Source: an uncultured Opitutaceae bacterium
GTDB taxonomy: Bacteria > Verrucomicrobiota > Verrucomicrobiia > Opitutales > Opitutaceae
Length of the DNA: 64,000 bases
NCBI GenBank assembly: GCA_903862935.1
Contig: CAIOZY010000053.1
Coordinates: 1-64,000, forward strand
Direction of reading: 5' to 3'
Part shown: positions 49,508-57,776 of the stretch, piece after piece
How positions within the stretch are numbered: position 1 is the stretch's first letter
Layout: every line of letters begins with the position of its first letter
Notes under the pieces: generated by a model
The model's database searches: none
Told to the model about the DNA's origin: nothing
The model's input: the letters and a program-made list of their open reading frames with translations, nothing else
Program-made: the position numbers and the translations under genes

Positions 49508-49544
49508 TGCACGGGGGGCGCTAAGGGGAAAAGTGGCCGAACCG

Positions 49545-49952
49545 ATGGCATCGCCGATCCTTCAAGTTCTGACCCGCTGGCTCGTCCTCGCCCTGGGGGT
49601 GACCCTGGCGACGAAGCTGTTCCCGGGGATCCGATGCGACGACGGGGCGACCCTCATCACGGTGGTCGTTCTGCTGAGCGTGTTTAACACGTTCCTCAAG
49701 CCGCTGCTGGTGCTCTTCACGCTGCCCTTCATCCTGATCACGATGGGGGTCGGCATGATCGTTATCAATGCCTTGTTGTTCCTTTTTGTCGGGCGGCTGG
49801 TCTCCGGATTCCATGTCGACGGCTTCTGGCCGGCGGTGGGCGGGGCCCTGGTCGTGAGCGCAACCAACATGATCGTGAGCCGGCTGCTGAGGCCGAGGCC
49901 CCCGGCGCCGCCGCGGGCTCCGCCGGGCGGCGGGGACGTGATCGACATCTGA
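49545..49952 (+). CDS. Small four-helix membrane protein (phage holin 4 superfamily-like)
   Basis: 135 residues from the ATG at 49545; the frame is open from 49497, but the earlier stretch overlaps the glycosyltransferase start region. Four hydrophobic helices are visible: LVLALGVTLATKLFPGI, ITVVVLLSVFNTFLKPLLVL, FILITMGVGMIVINALLFLF and a last one near GFWPAVGGALVVSAT. NTFLKPLLVLFTLPF and the LVSGFHVDGFW block are typical of the widespread Phage_holin_4_2-type proteins, which are mostly chromosomal and of unknown role. The C-terminus is Pro-rich. It is divergent from the glycosyltransferase. Confidence 0.85.
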   Translation: MASPILQVLTRWLVLALGVTLATKLFPGIRCDDGATLITVVVLLSVFNTFLKPLLVLFTLPFILITMGVGMIVINALLFLFVGRLVSGFHVDGFWPAVGGALVVSATNMIVSRLLRPRPPAPPRAPPGGGDVIDI

Positions 49953-50338
49953 GGGCGGGCTCGTCGGGCGGGTGAGGCCGAGGTGGCTGGGATCGGGCCT
50001 TGAGCTTTGGTTGCGAGCACGAAGTGGGCAACTGCGGGGCGCGCGGTTGGTTCGAGGGCCAAAGATGAGCCGATTCTGCTCCGTGCCGGCACCGCGAGTT
50101 ATGGCATGAGCCAGAACGCTGTCTGCATGGACGTGCTACAATCTCCTCCCCGGCGAGATCGAGATCCATGTCGACCGTCGAACCCGATTCACTCCGAGTT
50201 CTCCCATCCGTTTGCTCCCTTCAGAGCATTCCTGCTTCTAGATCATTATGAAAATCATTCCCACCCAATTTGAGCAGAGACGGGTTGGGCTGACTTTGCG
50301 GCGTGCTCTCGCCGCCTCAGCTTGACTCCTGCAAATAA
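49953..50338. other. Non-coding, less GC-rich stretch ahead of the toxin-antitoxin pair
   Basis: 386 bp without a convincing gene; one 88-codon plus-strand frame at 50007-50273 has no recognisable protein features. Base composition falls visibly below that of the flanking housekeeping genes from about 50000 on. I see no tRNA, integrase or flanking direct repeat that would mark an attachment site. It probably belongs to the same imported segment as the toxin-antitoxin genes. Confidence 0.5.
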
Positions 50339-50362
50339 TAGACCAGTCTTCAGACCAGTCTA
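50339..50362 (+). promoter_or_regulatory. Putative antitoxin operator: doubled AGACCAGTCT
   Basis: AGACCAGTCT occurs at 50340-50349 and 50352-50361, a 12 bp period. Each copy is itself a small palindrome (AGAC-CA-GTCT), and the pair with its flanking T and A forms an almost perfect dyad. It ends 14 bp before the antitoxin ATG. This is the layout expected for autoregulation by a Phd/YefM-type antitoxin. Confidence 0.55.
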
Positions 50363-50375
50363 TATTGATTTACGT

Positions 50376-50639
50376 ATGATTACGACGGTAACCAATTCCT
50401 CAAAGACGGTCGGGGCCTACGAGGCCAAGACCAAACTCCCCGAGCTACTCGACTTGGTCGAGCGCGGCAGGGAAGTCATCATTACCCGCCATGCGCGCAA
50501 CGTGGCTCGGCTAGTTCCCGCCAACCAACCTGCCGTCGATAAGTCGGTGTTCACCCGCCTACGAGCGCTTCGTTCGCGCCTGGCGTTGGGGAAGGGCGAG
50601 TCGGCGCGTGAGCTCATCAACCAGGGTCGCCGAATCTGA
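50376..50639 (+). CDS. Phd/YefM-family antitoxin
   Basis: 87 residues from the ATG at 50376; an open frame from 50322 would run through the operator-like repeat, so the later start is preferred. The N-terminal DNA-binding fold has VGAYEAKTKLPELLDLVERG and EVIITRHARNVARLVP, the Phd/YefM hallmark. The C-terminus (residues about 50-87) would wrap the toxin. It shares one base with the toxin gene (TGATG), so toxin translation depends on it. It should neutralise the downstream PIN toxin and repress its own promoter. Codon and base use are less GC-rich than in its neighbours. Confidence 0.88.
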   Translation: MITTVTNSSKTVGAYEAKTKLPELLDLVERGREVIITRHARNVARLVPANQPAVDKSVFTRLRALRSRLALGKGESARELINQGRRI

Positions 50640-51055
50640 TGAAAGCCTTGGTGATAGATGGTTCTACGGCGCTCGGATTTGTACTGACTGACGAGCAATT
50701 CCCGGACGCTCTCAAGGCGCTGCAAGCGACCGAGAACGGCATTCCAACATTCGTCCCGGCCCACTGGTCCGTTGAGGTGGCCAACGGTCTGTTGATGGCT
50801 GAACGCCGCAAGCGCGTCTCGCAGGCCGATGTTGCAGAGGCGTTGAGTCTGCTTTACGGGCTCCCCATTCTCATCGACGAGGAGACTGCGCAGCGCTCCG
50901 GCAGGGACACGTTCGCAATCGCGCGGCAGTACGGCCTCACAATTTACGATGCTGCGTACCTCGAACTCGCAATGCGGCGCGGTGCGGCCCTGGCGACCAA
51001 TGATCGGGATCTTTCGAAGGCGGCCAAGGCAGCCGGAGTTGCGATCCTTCCCTGA
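50639..51055 (+). CDS. PIN-domain toxin (VapC-like ribonuclease)
   Basis: 138 residues. The four acidic PIN residues are all present: Asp7 (LVIDGSTALGF), Glu46 (WSVEVANGLL), Asp104 (YDAAYLELAM) and Asp122 (LATNDRDLSKAA). PIN toxins are Mg2+-dependent RNases that typically cut tRNA or rRNA; the target here is unknown. Fully conserved catalytic residues suggest an active toxin. It overlaps the antitoxin by one base. A pairing of Phd-type antitoxin with VapC-type toxin is common. The locus is flanked by housekeeping genes and looks like a small insert. Confidence 0.9.
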   Translation: MKALVIDGSTALGFVLTDEQFPDALKALQATENGIPTFVPAHWSVEVANGLLMAERRKRVSQADVAEALSLLYGLPILIDEETAQRSGRDTFAIARQYGLTIYDAAYLELAMRRGAALATNDRDLSKAAKAAGVAILP

Positions 51056-51109
51056 GCTTCCTGGACCTTTTAATTTGACGGTTCACGCCGGGCGATGAAC
51101 TTTGCCCGC

Positions 51110-52507
51110 ATGGCTGAATCCACCGAATATGATCTGATCGTCGTCGGCGGCGGCCCGGCGGGCTATGCCGGGGCGATCCGCGCTGGCCAGCTGGGGAAGA
51201 AAGTGGCCTGCATCGAGCTCGAGCGCGCGGGGGGAACCTGCCTGAACTGGGGCTGCATTCCCACGAAGGCCCTGCTCAAGAGCGCCGAACTGTACCAGAA
51301 ATTCAAGCACTCGGAGGTCTTTGGCTTCACGGTCAAGGAGGTGTCCTTCGACTTTGCGAAGGTGATGGACCGCTCCCGCATGGTTGCCAACCAGATGGCC
51401 AAGGGGATCGAGTTTCTGTTCAAGAAGAACGGGGTCGAGTACTACCTGGGCCGCGCCCAGGTCACCGTTCCGGGGATGATCGAGGTCCTCGAGGGGCCGA
51501 GCAAGGGCAAGTTTTTCAAGACCAAGAATATCCTCATCGCCACGGGCTGCCGCATGCGCCGCATCCCGGATCTTCCGGTCGACGGGGTCCGGGTGATGAC
51601 CTCCCGCGAGGCGCTGGCCGCCCGGACGCTCCCCAAGTCCGTCGTGATCGTCGGCGGCGGGGCGATCGGCGTCGAGTTCGCCTACTTCTACAACGCCCTC
51701 GGAGTCGACGTCACCGTCGTCGAAATGCAAAAGCAGATCCTGCCGACCGAGGACGAGGAGGTCGCCCGCACGCTCCACCGTTCCTTCGAGAAGCAGGGGA
51801 TCAAGATCCATACCGGGACGACCTGCGGAAACTTCAGCGTGGGCAAGGAGTCGGTGAAGCTGGAGCTCACCCACGAGGGCAAGGCCGAGAAGATCGAGGC
51901 CGAATCGGTCCTGATCGCAATCGGGGTCGTGCCCAACCTCGAGGGGGTCCTCTCCTCCAAGGTGAAGCTCGATCTCGACCGGGGCTTCGTAAAGGTAGGC
52001 GACAATTACTTAACCAACGTAAAGGGAATCTACGCTGCCGGCGACATCATCGGCCCGCCGTGGCTTGCCCACGTGGCGACCTTTGAGGCCGTGAACGCCG
52101 TGAACGGGATGTTCGGGCACAGCCCCTCCCGCAGGGTGACGAGTTTCCCCGGGTGCACCTACTGCCACCCGGAGGTTGCGAGCACCGGGCTTACCGAGAA
52201 GGCCGCCCGGGCGAAGGGGCTGGACCTGAAGGTCAGCAAGTTCCCCTTCTCCGCCTCGGGCAAGGCCGTCGCCTCGGCCTCGAGCGAGGGCTTTGTGAAG
52301 GTGATCAGCGACGCCAAGACCGGCGAGATCTACGGGGCGCACATCATCGGCGACAACGCCACCGAGCTGATCGCCGAGTTCGGCCTGGCGATCGAACTTG
52401 AGGCCACCGTCGAGGAATTGCACCAGACGATCCACGCCCACCCGACCCTGAGCGAGGCCGTGATGGAGGCCGCCGCCGCGAGCATGGGCGAGGCGATCCA
52501 TATCTAG
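51110..52507 (+). CDS. lpdA: Dihydrolipoyl dehydrogenase (E3)
   Basis: 465 residues from the ATG at 51110; an in-frame ATG at 51095 adds five residues. FAD site VVGGGPAGYAGAIRAGQLG, redox-active disulfide GGTCLNWGCIPTKALLKSAE, NAD site IVGGGAIGVEFAYFYNALG, second FAD site GIYAAGDIIGP, and the C-terminal base HAHPTLSEA are all present. It reoxidises dihydrolipoamide for 2-oxoacid dehydrogenases and the glycine cleavage system. It is encoded apart from pdhABC, so it may be a shared E3. It directly follows the toxin-antitoxin insert and precedes ilvE by 60 bp. Confidence 0.95.
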   Translation: MAESTEYDLIVVGGGPAGYAGAIRAGQLGKKVACIELERAGGTCLNWGCIPTKALLKSAELYQKFKHSEVFGFTVKEVSFDFAKVMDRSRMVANQMAKGIEFLFKKNGVEYYLGRAQVTVPGMIEVLEGPSKGKFFKTKNILIATGCRMRRIPDLPVDGVRVMTSREALAARTLPKSVVIVGGGAIGVEFAYFYNALGVDVTVVEMQKQILPTEDEEVARTLHRSFEKQGIKIHTGTTCGNFSVGKESVKLELTHEGKAEKIEAESVLIAIGVVPNLEGVLSSKVKLDLDRGFVKVGDNYLTNVKGIYAAGDIIGPPWLAHVATFEAVNAVNGMFGHSPSRRVTSFPGCTYCHPEVASTGLTEKAARAKGLDLKVSKFPFSASGKAVASASSEGFVKVISDAKTGEIYGAHIIGDNATELIAEFGLAIELEATVEELHQTIHAHPTLSEAVMEAAAASMGEAIHI

Positions 52508-52567
52508 GCCCACGGAGCCGCTTGAGAGGACTGGACAAGATTTCCGCCGGGCGGTTATGCTCGGCGC

Positions 52568-53434
52568 ATGAAAATCTATCTCGACGGTAAGTTCGTCGAC
52601 CAGGCCGACGCGAAGGTCTCGGTTTTTGACCACGGCCTGCTGTACGGCGACGGGGTCTTCGAGGGGATCCGGCTCTACGACGGGAACATCTTCCGGCTGG
52701 ACGAGCACCTGGAGAGACTCGAGTACTCCGCCAAGGCGATCCTGCTGGACCTGCCGTTGAGCCGCGCGGAGATCTCCAAGGCCACCTGCGAAACCTGCCG
52801 GGTCAACGGCCTGAAGGACGCCTACATCCGGCTGGTGGTGACCCGCGGGGTGGGGGACCTGGGCCTGTCGCCCTGGCTGTGCTCGAAGCCGTCGATCTTC
52901 ATCATCGCGACCAAGATCGCCCTCTATCCCCAGGAGCATTACGACAACGGCCTTTCCCTCGTCACGGTGGCCAGCCGGCGCGTCAATCCGGCGGCCCTGC
53001 CCTCGACGGTCAAGTCGCTCAACTACCTGAACAACATTCTCGCCAAGATCGAGGCGCGGCAGGCCGGGGCCCTCGAGGCGATCATGCTCAACGACCAGGG
53101 CTACGTCGCCGAGTGCACGGCCGACAATGTCTTCATTTTCCACAAAGGAGAGCTGATCACCCCGTCTGCCTCGCAGGGGGCCCTGAATGGGATCACCCGG
53201 GGCTCGATCTTCTCGATCGCCGCCGAACTCGGGATCCCGATCAGGGAGGCCAACCTCACGCGCTACGACCTGTGGTGCTCCGAGGAGTGCTTCATGACGG
53301 GGACCGCCGCCGAGGTCGTGCCTGTGGTGAAGGTCGACGGCCGCACGGTCGGCTCGGGCCGTCCCGGCCCGGTCACCGCAAGGGTCCTTGCCTCGTTCCG
53401 CCGGCGGGTCCTGGTCGAGGGGACCCGGATCTAG
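52568..53434 (+). CDS. ilvE: Branched-chain amino acid aminotransferase (class IV)
   Basis: 288 residues. Fold type IV PLP enzyme: IYLDGKFVDQADAKVSVFDH with GLLYGDGVFEGIRLYDG, PLP-binding Lys149 in STVKSLNYLNNILAKIEA, and AECTADNVFIFHKGELITPS. Length and motifs fit the short IlvE/BCAT group found in many bacteria and archaea; D-amino acid aminotransferase is the main alternative. It would carry out the last step of leucine, isoleucine and valine synthesis, which fits the leuC-leuD genes 5.4 kb downstream. A GC hairpin follows the stop codon. Confidence 0.9.
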   Translation: MKIYLDGKFVDQADAKVSVFDHGLLYGDGVFEGIRLYDGNIFRLDEHLERLEYSAKAILLDLPLSRAEISKATCETCRVNGLKDAYIRLVVTRGVGDLGLSPWLCSKPSIFIIATKIALYPQEHYDNGLSLVTVASRRVNPAALPSTVKSLNYLNNILAKIEARQAGALEAIMLNDQGYVAECTADNVFIFHKGELITPSASQGALNGITRGSIFSIAAELGIPIREANLTRYDLWCSEECFMTGTAAEVVPVVKVDGRTVGSGRPGPVTARVLASFRRRVLVEGTRI

Positions 53435-53440
53435 GCCGCG

Positions 53441-53456
53441 GGGCCCCTCGGGGCCC
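53441..53456 (+). terminator. GC hairpin after ilvE
   Basis: GGGCCCC (53441-53447) and GGGGCCC (53450-53456) pair around a 2-base centre, 6 bp after the ilvE stop. No U-tract follows. It could end the lpdA-ilvE transcript before the mcsA promoter region. Confidence 0.35.
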
Positions 53457-53549
53457 TTCCGCGACAGGATGCCCACTCCAAACGGGGGGATTGTGCCTGC
53501 CTGTCCCACTCGGGACAAACGCACCCGCGCTTGCCAGAGTGCAAAGCCG

Positions 53550-53565
53550 TGGCACATTAGCTGCA
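53550..53565 (+). promoter_or_regulatory. Sigma-54-like -24/-12 promoter element before mcsA
   Basis: TGGCACATTAGCTGCA matches the sigma-54 consensus TGGCAC-N5-TTGCA at all but one base, with the invariant GG and GC exactly 12 bp apart. The predicted start near 53577 leaves a leader of about 17 nt to the mcsA ATG. A small dyad TGTCCC-ACTC-GGGACA at 53502-53517 lies 33 bp upstream. No convincing sigma-70 pair competes in the gap. Confidence 0.4.
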
Positions 53566-53593
53566 TACCGAAAGGCCCCGTACACGCCTAACC

Positions 53594-54100
53594 ATGACCA
53601 ACCCGCTCAAGTGCAACTTCTGCTCGAAGCCGGCCACGGTGCACCTCACCCAGATCATCAATAACACGGTGCACAAGGTGGACCTGTGCGAGGAGTGCGC
53701 GCAGAAGAAGGGGGTCACCGACCCGAGCGGGTTCTCGCTGGCGGACCTGCTGCTGAAGGCTTCGCTCAACCCCGAGGCTGAGGCCGGGGTCGTGCGCTGC
53801 GAGCAGTGCGGGCTCACCCAGGCCGATTTCAAGAAACTGGGCCGCTTCGGCTGCCCGGCCTGCTACGAGGCGTTCAAGGACATGCTCGAGCCGATGCTCG
53901 CCGGCATGCACAAGGGAAGCATCCACCAGGGCAAGATCCCGCGGGTCGCCCTGTCCCGAAAGAGCCTCTCCGACCGCCTGACCAAGCTTGAGGTCGACCT
54001 GACCGAGGCGATCAAGTCGGAGCGCTATGAGGAGGCCGCGCGCTTCCGCGACGAGATCAACCAGGTCAAGCAGTCCGTCAGCCCGAAACCGTCGCCCTGA
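53594..54100 (+). CDS. mcsA: McsA-like zinc-finger protein with UVR motif
   Basis: 168 residues. Four CxxC pairs (CNFC at 7-10, CEEC, CEQC and CPAC) form two zinc-binding modules. The C-terminal about 40 residues are a UVR (UvrB/UvrC-type) helix pair: LEVDLTEAIKSERYEEAARF then RDEIN. This is the architecture of McsA, which activates the arginine kinase McsB in Firmicutes. mcsB begins 4 bp after its stop and clpC follows, the same order as in the Firmicutes ctsR operon but without ctsR. It is probably a cytoplasmic activator or adaptor of McsB and ClpC. Confidence 0.9.
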   Translation: MTNPLKCNFCSKPATVHLTQIINNTVHKVDLCEECAQKKGVTDPSGFSLADLLLKASLNPEAEAGVVRCEQCGLTQADFKKLGRFGCPACYEAFKDMLEPMLAGMHKGSIHQGKIPRVALSRKSLSDRLTKLEVDLTEAIKSERYEEAARFRDEINQVKQSVSPKPSP

Positions 54101-54104
54101 ACCC

Positions 54105-55202
54105 ATGCCCTTGACCATCGCATCGCTGCTTTCGTCCTGCTCGGAGCTGAACGACAACGCGTCCAGCAAGACGGCGATTGTGCTCACGACCCGCGTGCGG
54201 CTCGCCCGCAACCTCGCCGGCCAGCCCTTCCCGGGATGGGCCCGCCCGGGGCAGCGGGAGAAGGTTCTGGAACTGTGCCGCGAGGCGGCCGTCTCCACCT
54301 CGGCCCTGAAGCGGGGCTGGAGCCTGGCGATCGGGGACCTGGGGGAATTGGAGAAGCAGATCTTGGTCGAGCGCCACCTGATCAGCCGGGAGCTCGGCGG
54401 GACCCCGCAGGGAAGCGGGGTCGTGATCAGCAAGGACCAGACCTTCTCGGTGATGGTGAACGAGGAGGACCACCTCCGGATCCAGATCCTCCGCTCGGGC
54501 TTCCAGCTGAAGAAGGCCTGGGCGGCGATCGACGAATTGGACAGTGCGTTGGAGGAGCGGCTGGACTTCGCCTTCAACCCGACCCTGGGCTACCTGACGG
54601 CCTGCCCGACGAACCTCGGGACGGGCCTGCGGGGCTCGGCCATGATGCACCTGCCGGCCCTGGTGATCGCCGGGCAGATGGAGAAGGTCGTCCGGGCCGT
54701 CAACCAGCTCGGCATGGTCGTTCGCGGGCTCTTCGGCGAGGGCTCGGACGCCAGCGGAAGCATCTTCCAGATCTCAAACCAGACGACCCTGGGCGAGTCC
54801 GAGCAGGACATCATCAAGCGCCTGGCGAGCGTCCTGCAGTCGATCATCGAGCACGAGCTCAACGCCCGCGAGAAGCTCCTCGAGGCCGACTCCGGAAAGC
54901 TCTTCGACAAGATCGGGCGCGCCTACGGGATCCTACAGAACAGCCACCTGCTCAGTTCCGGCGAGGCGATGAACCTGCTCTCCCTCATCCGGCTCGGGGT
55001 CGACCTCGGGGTCTTCGCCGAGGGGTACCGATCGGTCATCGACCGGCTCCTGATCGAGGCCCAGCCGGGCCACCTGCAGTACGCCCGCAAGGGCGAGTTC
55101 GAGCCCGGCCAGCGCGACCTGTTCCGGGCCGAGCTGCTCCGCGGAGAATTTGCCAACCTCGGCAGGCCCGTCTTCACGGGCGCGGCCCAGGGGAAGAACT
55201 GA
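54105..55202 (+). CDS. mcsB: Protein arginine kinase McsB
   Basis: 365 residues from the ATG at 54105. Phosphagen-kinase fold without the eukaryotic N-terminal domain, as in McsB. TTRVRLARNLAGQPFPGW, the catalytic loop VNEEDHLRIQ, and TACPTNLGTGLRGSAMMHLP with the active-site Cys are intact, so it is likely active. McsB phosphorylates arginines on proteins and marks them for ClpCP in Bacillus. It lies between mcsA (4 bp) and clpC (45 bp) in one probable operon. A matching arginine phosphatase (YwlE) is not encoded here. Confidence 0.93.
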   Translation: MPLTIASLLSSCSELNDNASSKTAIVLTTRVRLARNLAGQPFPGWARPGQREKVLELCREAAVSTSALKRGWSLAIGDLGELEKQILVERHLISRELGGTPQGSGVVISKDQTFSVMVNEEDHLRIQILRSGFQLKKAWAAIDELDSALEERLDFAFNPTLGYLTACPTNLGTGLRGSAMMHLPALVIAGQMEKVVRAVNQLGMVVRGLFGEGSDASGSIFQISNQTTLGESEQDIIKRLASVLQSIIEHELNAREKLLEADSGKLFDKIGRAYGILQNSHLLSSGEAMNLLSLIRLGVDLGVFAEGYRSVIDRLLIEAQPGHLQYARKGEFEPGQRDLFRAELLRGEFANLGRPVFTGAAQGKN

Positions 55203-55247
55203 CGCCCTTTCCACACCGCTTATCTCAACCCGCATCCCTTTCTATCC

Positions 55248-57776
55248 ATGTCCCAAGAACCGATGAACAACTTCACGCCCAGGGCCCAGCAGGTCCTGGC
55301 GCTTGCCCGGAAGGAGGCCGACCGGTTCCACCACAACTACGTCGGCACGGAGCACGTGCTGCTCGGCCTGATCAAGCTTGGGCAGGGGGTCGCCGTGAGC
55401 GTCCTGCAGAAGATGGGCCTGGACCTGGAGACGGTCCGCGGTGCGGTCGAAAAGCAGGTCGGAATGGGCCAGGAGAGCAAGAGCCCGGGCAGCATGCCCT
55501 TCACCCCGCGGGTGAAGAAGGTCCTGGCGCTGGCCGGCAAGGAGGCGAAGACCCTCAACCACTCTTACGTCGGCACCGAGCACATCCTTCTGGGGCTGCT
55601 GCGCGAGGGAGAGGGTGTCGCCGCGCGCGTCTTGAAGAGCCTGGAAGTCGACATCGAGCGCACGCGAAACGAGATTTTGAGGGAGCTCGACCCGCAGTTT
55701 TCCGGCGGCGAGGGCGGTGGCGCCCCGGCCGGGCCGGAGGAGAGCTCGGCGGGCGGGCCGCAGCGCCCGGCCGGACCCGAGGACCGCAAGGAGGTCAAGA
55801 CCCCGGCCCTGAAGGCCTTTGGGCGCGACTTAACCGAGCTTGCCCGCAAGGGCGAGATGGACCCGGTCGTCGGGCGCAAGAACGAGATCAAGCGCGTGAT
55901 CCAGATCTTGTGCCGGCGCACCAAGAACAACCCCGTCCTGATCGGCGAGGCCGGCGTCGGAAAGACGGCGATCGTCGAGGGGCTCGCCCAGGAGATCGCG
56001 GCCGGCAACGTGCCCGAGATTTTGGCCGAGAAGCGGGTCATCACGCTCGACCTGGCGCTCATGGTGGCGGGCACCAAGTACCGCGGCCAGTTCGAGGAGC
56101 GGATCAAGGCCGTGATGGACGAAATCCGCAGGGCAAAAAACGTGATCCTGTTCATCGACGAGCTGCACACGATCGTCGGGGCCGGCGCGGCCGAGGGCGC
56201 GATGGACGCCTCGAACATCTTCAAGCCCGCGCTCTCCCGCGGCGAGCTCCAGTGCGTCGGGGCGACGACCCTGACCGAGTACAGAAAGTACATCGAGAAG
56301 GACTCCGCCCTCGACCGGCGCTTCCAGTCGGTGAAGATCGAGCCGCCCTCCGTGGAGGACACGATCACGATCCTGCACGGGATCCGCGGCAAGTACGAGG
56401 ACCACCACAAGGCGACGTTCTCGGACAAGGCGCTCGAGGCGGCCGCGAAGCTCTCGGACCGCTACATCACGGGCCGCTTCCTGCCCGACAAGGCGATCGA
56501 CGTCATGGACGAGGCGGGCTCGCGCGCCCGGATATCGACCCTGAGCCGCCCGCCCGACCTCGAGGCTTTGAAGAAGGAGATCGAGGAGGTGTGCGCCCTC
56601 AAGGAGAAGGCGATCAGCGAGCAGCACTTCGAGGAGGCGGCCAAGTTTCGCGACCGCGAGAAGCAGCTGCGGGCCCGCCAGGAGGAGGTCTCCGAGGAGT
56701 GGAAGAAGACCCGCGACGAACACCGCGTTCCCATCGACGAGACCCTCATGATGCAGGTCGTGGCCGAATGGACCGGGATCCCGCTCTCGCGCATGGAAAA
56801 GAAGGAGAGCGAGAAGCTCCTCAACCTCGAGGCCGAGCTCCAGAAGTCGGTCGTCGGGCAGGAGGTCGCCGCCGGGGCCATCGCCCGTGCCCTGCGCCGC
56901 TCCCGCGCGGACCTTAAGGACCCGCGCAGGCCGATCGGCTCGTTCCTATTTGTCGGCCCGACCGGTGTCGGCAAGACCGAGACCGCCAAGCAGCTCGCCG
57001 CGCAGATCTTCGGAAACCAGGACGCGCTCCTGCAAATCGACATGAGCGAGTACATGGAGAAGTTCTCCGTCTCGCGCCTGATCGGATCGCCCCCCGGCTA
57101 CGTGGGGTACGAGGAGGGCGGCCAGCTGACGGAGGCCGTCCGCCGCCGGCCCTACTCGGTGATCCTCTTTGACGAGGTGGAGAAGGCCCATCCGGACGTG
57201 CTGCAGCTGCTCCTGCAGATCCTCGAGGACGGCCGCCTGACCGATTCGCTCGGCCGGACCGTGGACTTCCGCAACACGATCATCATCATGACCTCGAACA
57301 TCGGGGCCGCGCTCCTGCAGCGGCAGACGTCGATGGGCTTCGCGGCCGCCGCGACAAGCTTCAACGACGCCGAGAAGATGAGGGAGAAGGTGCTCGAGGA
57401 GTCCAAGAGGGTCTTCAAGCCCGAGTTCCTCAATCGCATCTCCGACATCGTCTTTTTCCGGCCGCTCGAGAGGGCGGACCTGACAAAGATTGTGGAGCTG
57501 GAGGTCGCGAAGTTCGCCAAGCGCCTGGTCGAGCGCAAGATCACCCTTGAGTTCACCGACGAGGCGAAGCAGCTGCTGATCGACAAGGGCTACGACGAGA
57601 AGTACGGCGCCCGCCCGCTGCGCCGCGCGGTCGAGCACTACCTCGAGGACCCGCTTGCCGAGGCGCTGCTGCGAGGCGACGTCAAGGAGGGCGACCCCGT
57701 CAAGGTGGGGCGCGAGGGCGAGCGGCTGATCTTCCTGCAGAAGAGCCCGCCGGCCCCGACCGGGGTTACGCCCTAG
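55248..57776 (+). CDS. clpC: ATP-dependent Clp protease ATP-binding subunit ClpC
   Basis: 842 residues. Two N-terminal Clp repeats ([20 protein letters not shown] and [20 protein letters not shown]) are joined by a Gly/Pro-rich linker to AAA module 1 ([16 protein letters not shown], about 232). The middle domain has a UVR motif ([20 protein letters not shown]), which defines ClpC rather than ClpB. AAA module 2 carries [15 protein letters not shown] (about 570). It unfolds substrates for ClpP. McsB and McsA upstream suggest substrate marking by phosphoarginine and adaptor contact through UVR motifs. Its TAG stop is shared, as CTAG, with the convergent LysR gene. Confidence 0.96.
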   Translation: MSQEPMNNFTPRAQQVLALARKEADRFHHNYVGTEHVLLGLIKLGQGVAVSVLQKMGLDLETVRGAVEKQVGMGQESKSPGSMPFTPRVKKVLALAGKEAKTLNHSYVGTEHILLGLLREGEGVAARVLKSLEVDIERTRNEILRELDPQFSGGEGGGAPAGPEESSAGGPQRPAGPEDRKEVKTPALKAFGRDLTELARKGEMDPVVGRKNEIKRVIQILCRRTKNNPVLIGEAGVGKTAIVEGLAQEIAAGNVPEILAEKRVITLDLALMVAGTKYRGQFEERIKAVMDEIRRAKNVILFIDELHTIVGAGAAEGAMDASNIFKPALSRGELQCVGATTLTEYRKYIEKDSALDRRFQSVKIEPPSVEDTITILHGIRGKYEDHHKATFSDKALEAAAKLSDRYITGRFLPDKAIDVMDEAGSRARISTLSRPPDLEALKKEIEEVCALKEKAISEQHFEEAAKFRDREKQLRARQEEVSEEWKKTRDEHRVPIDETLMMQVVAEWTGIPLSRMEKKESEKLLNLEAELQKSVVGQEVAAGAIARALRRSRADLKDPRRPIGSFLFVGPTGVGKTETAKQLAAQIFGNQDALLQIDMSEYMEKFSVSRLIGSPPGYVGYEEGGQLTEAVRRRPYSVILFDEVEKAHPDVLQLLLQILEDGRLTDSLGRTVDFRNTIIIMTSNIGAALLQRQTSMGFAAAATSFNDAEKMREKVLEESKRVFKPEFLNRISDIVFFRPLERADLTKIVELEVAKFAKRLVERKITLEFTDEAKQLLIDKGYDEKYGARPLRRAVEHYLEDPLAEALLRGDVKEGDPVKVGREGERLIFLQKSPPAPTGVTP

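Noticed and set aside
49545-49952. Prophage remnant, suggested by the holin-like protein
   Set aside because: No endolysin, integrase or structural phage gene is present; this membrane family is mostly chromosomal.
50007-50273. 88-codon plus-strand frame before the toxin-antitoxin genes
   Set aside because: No motif, no start context, and composition that does not look coding.
49953-50338. Possible tRNA (GGTTCGAG resembles a T-arm) or attachment site
   Set aside because: No acceptor stem, anticodon arm or terminal CCA could be folded, and no direct repeat flanks the TA genes.
54236-56917. 893-codon plus-strand frame spanning mcsB and clpC in another frame
   Set aside because: Runs across two real genes and their gap; composition is typical of a frame shadow in GC-rich DNA.
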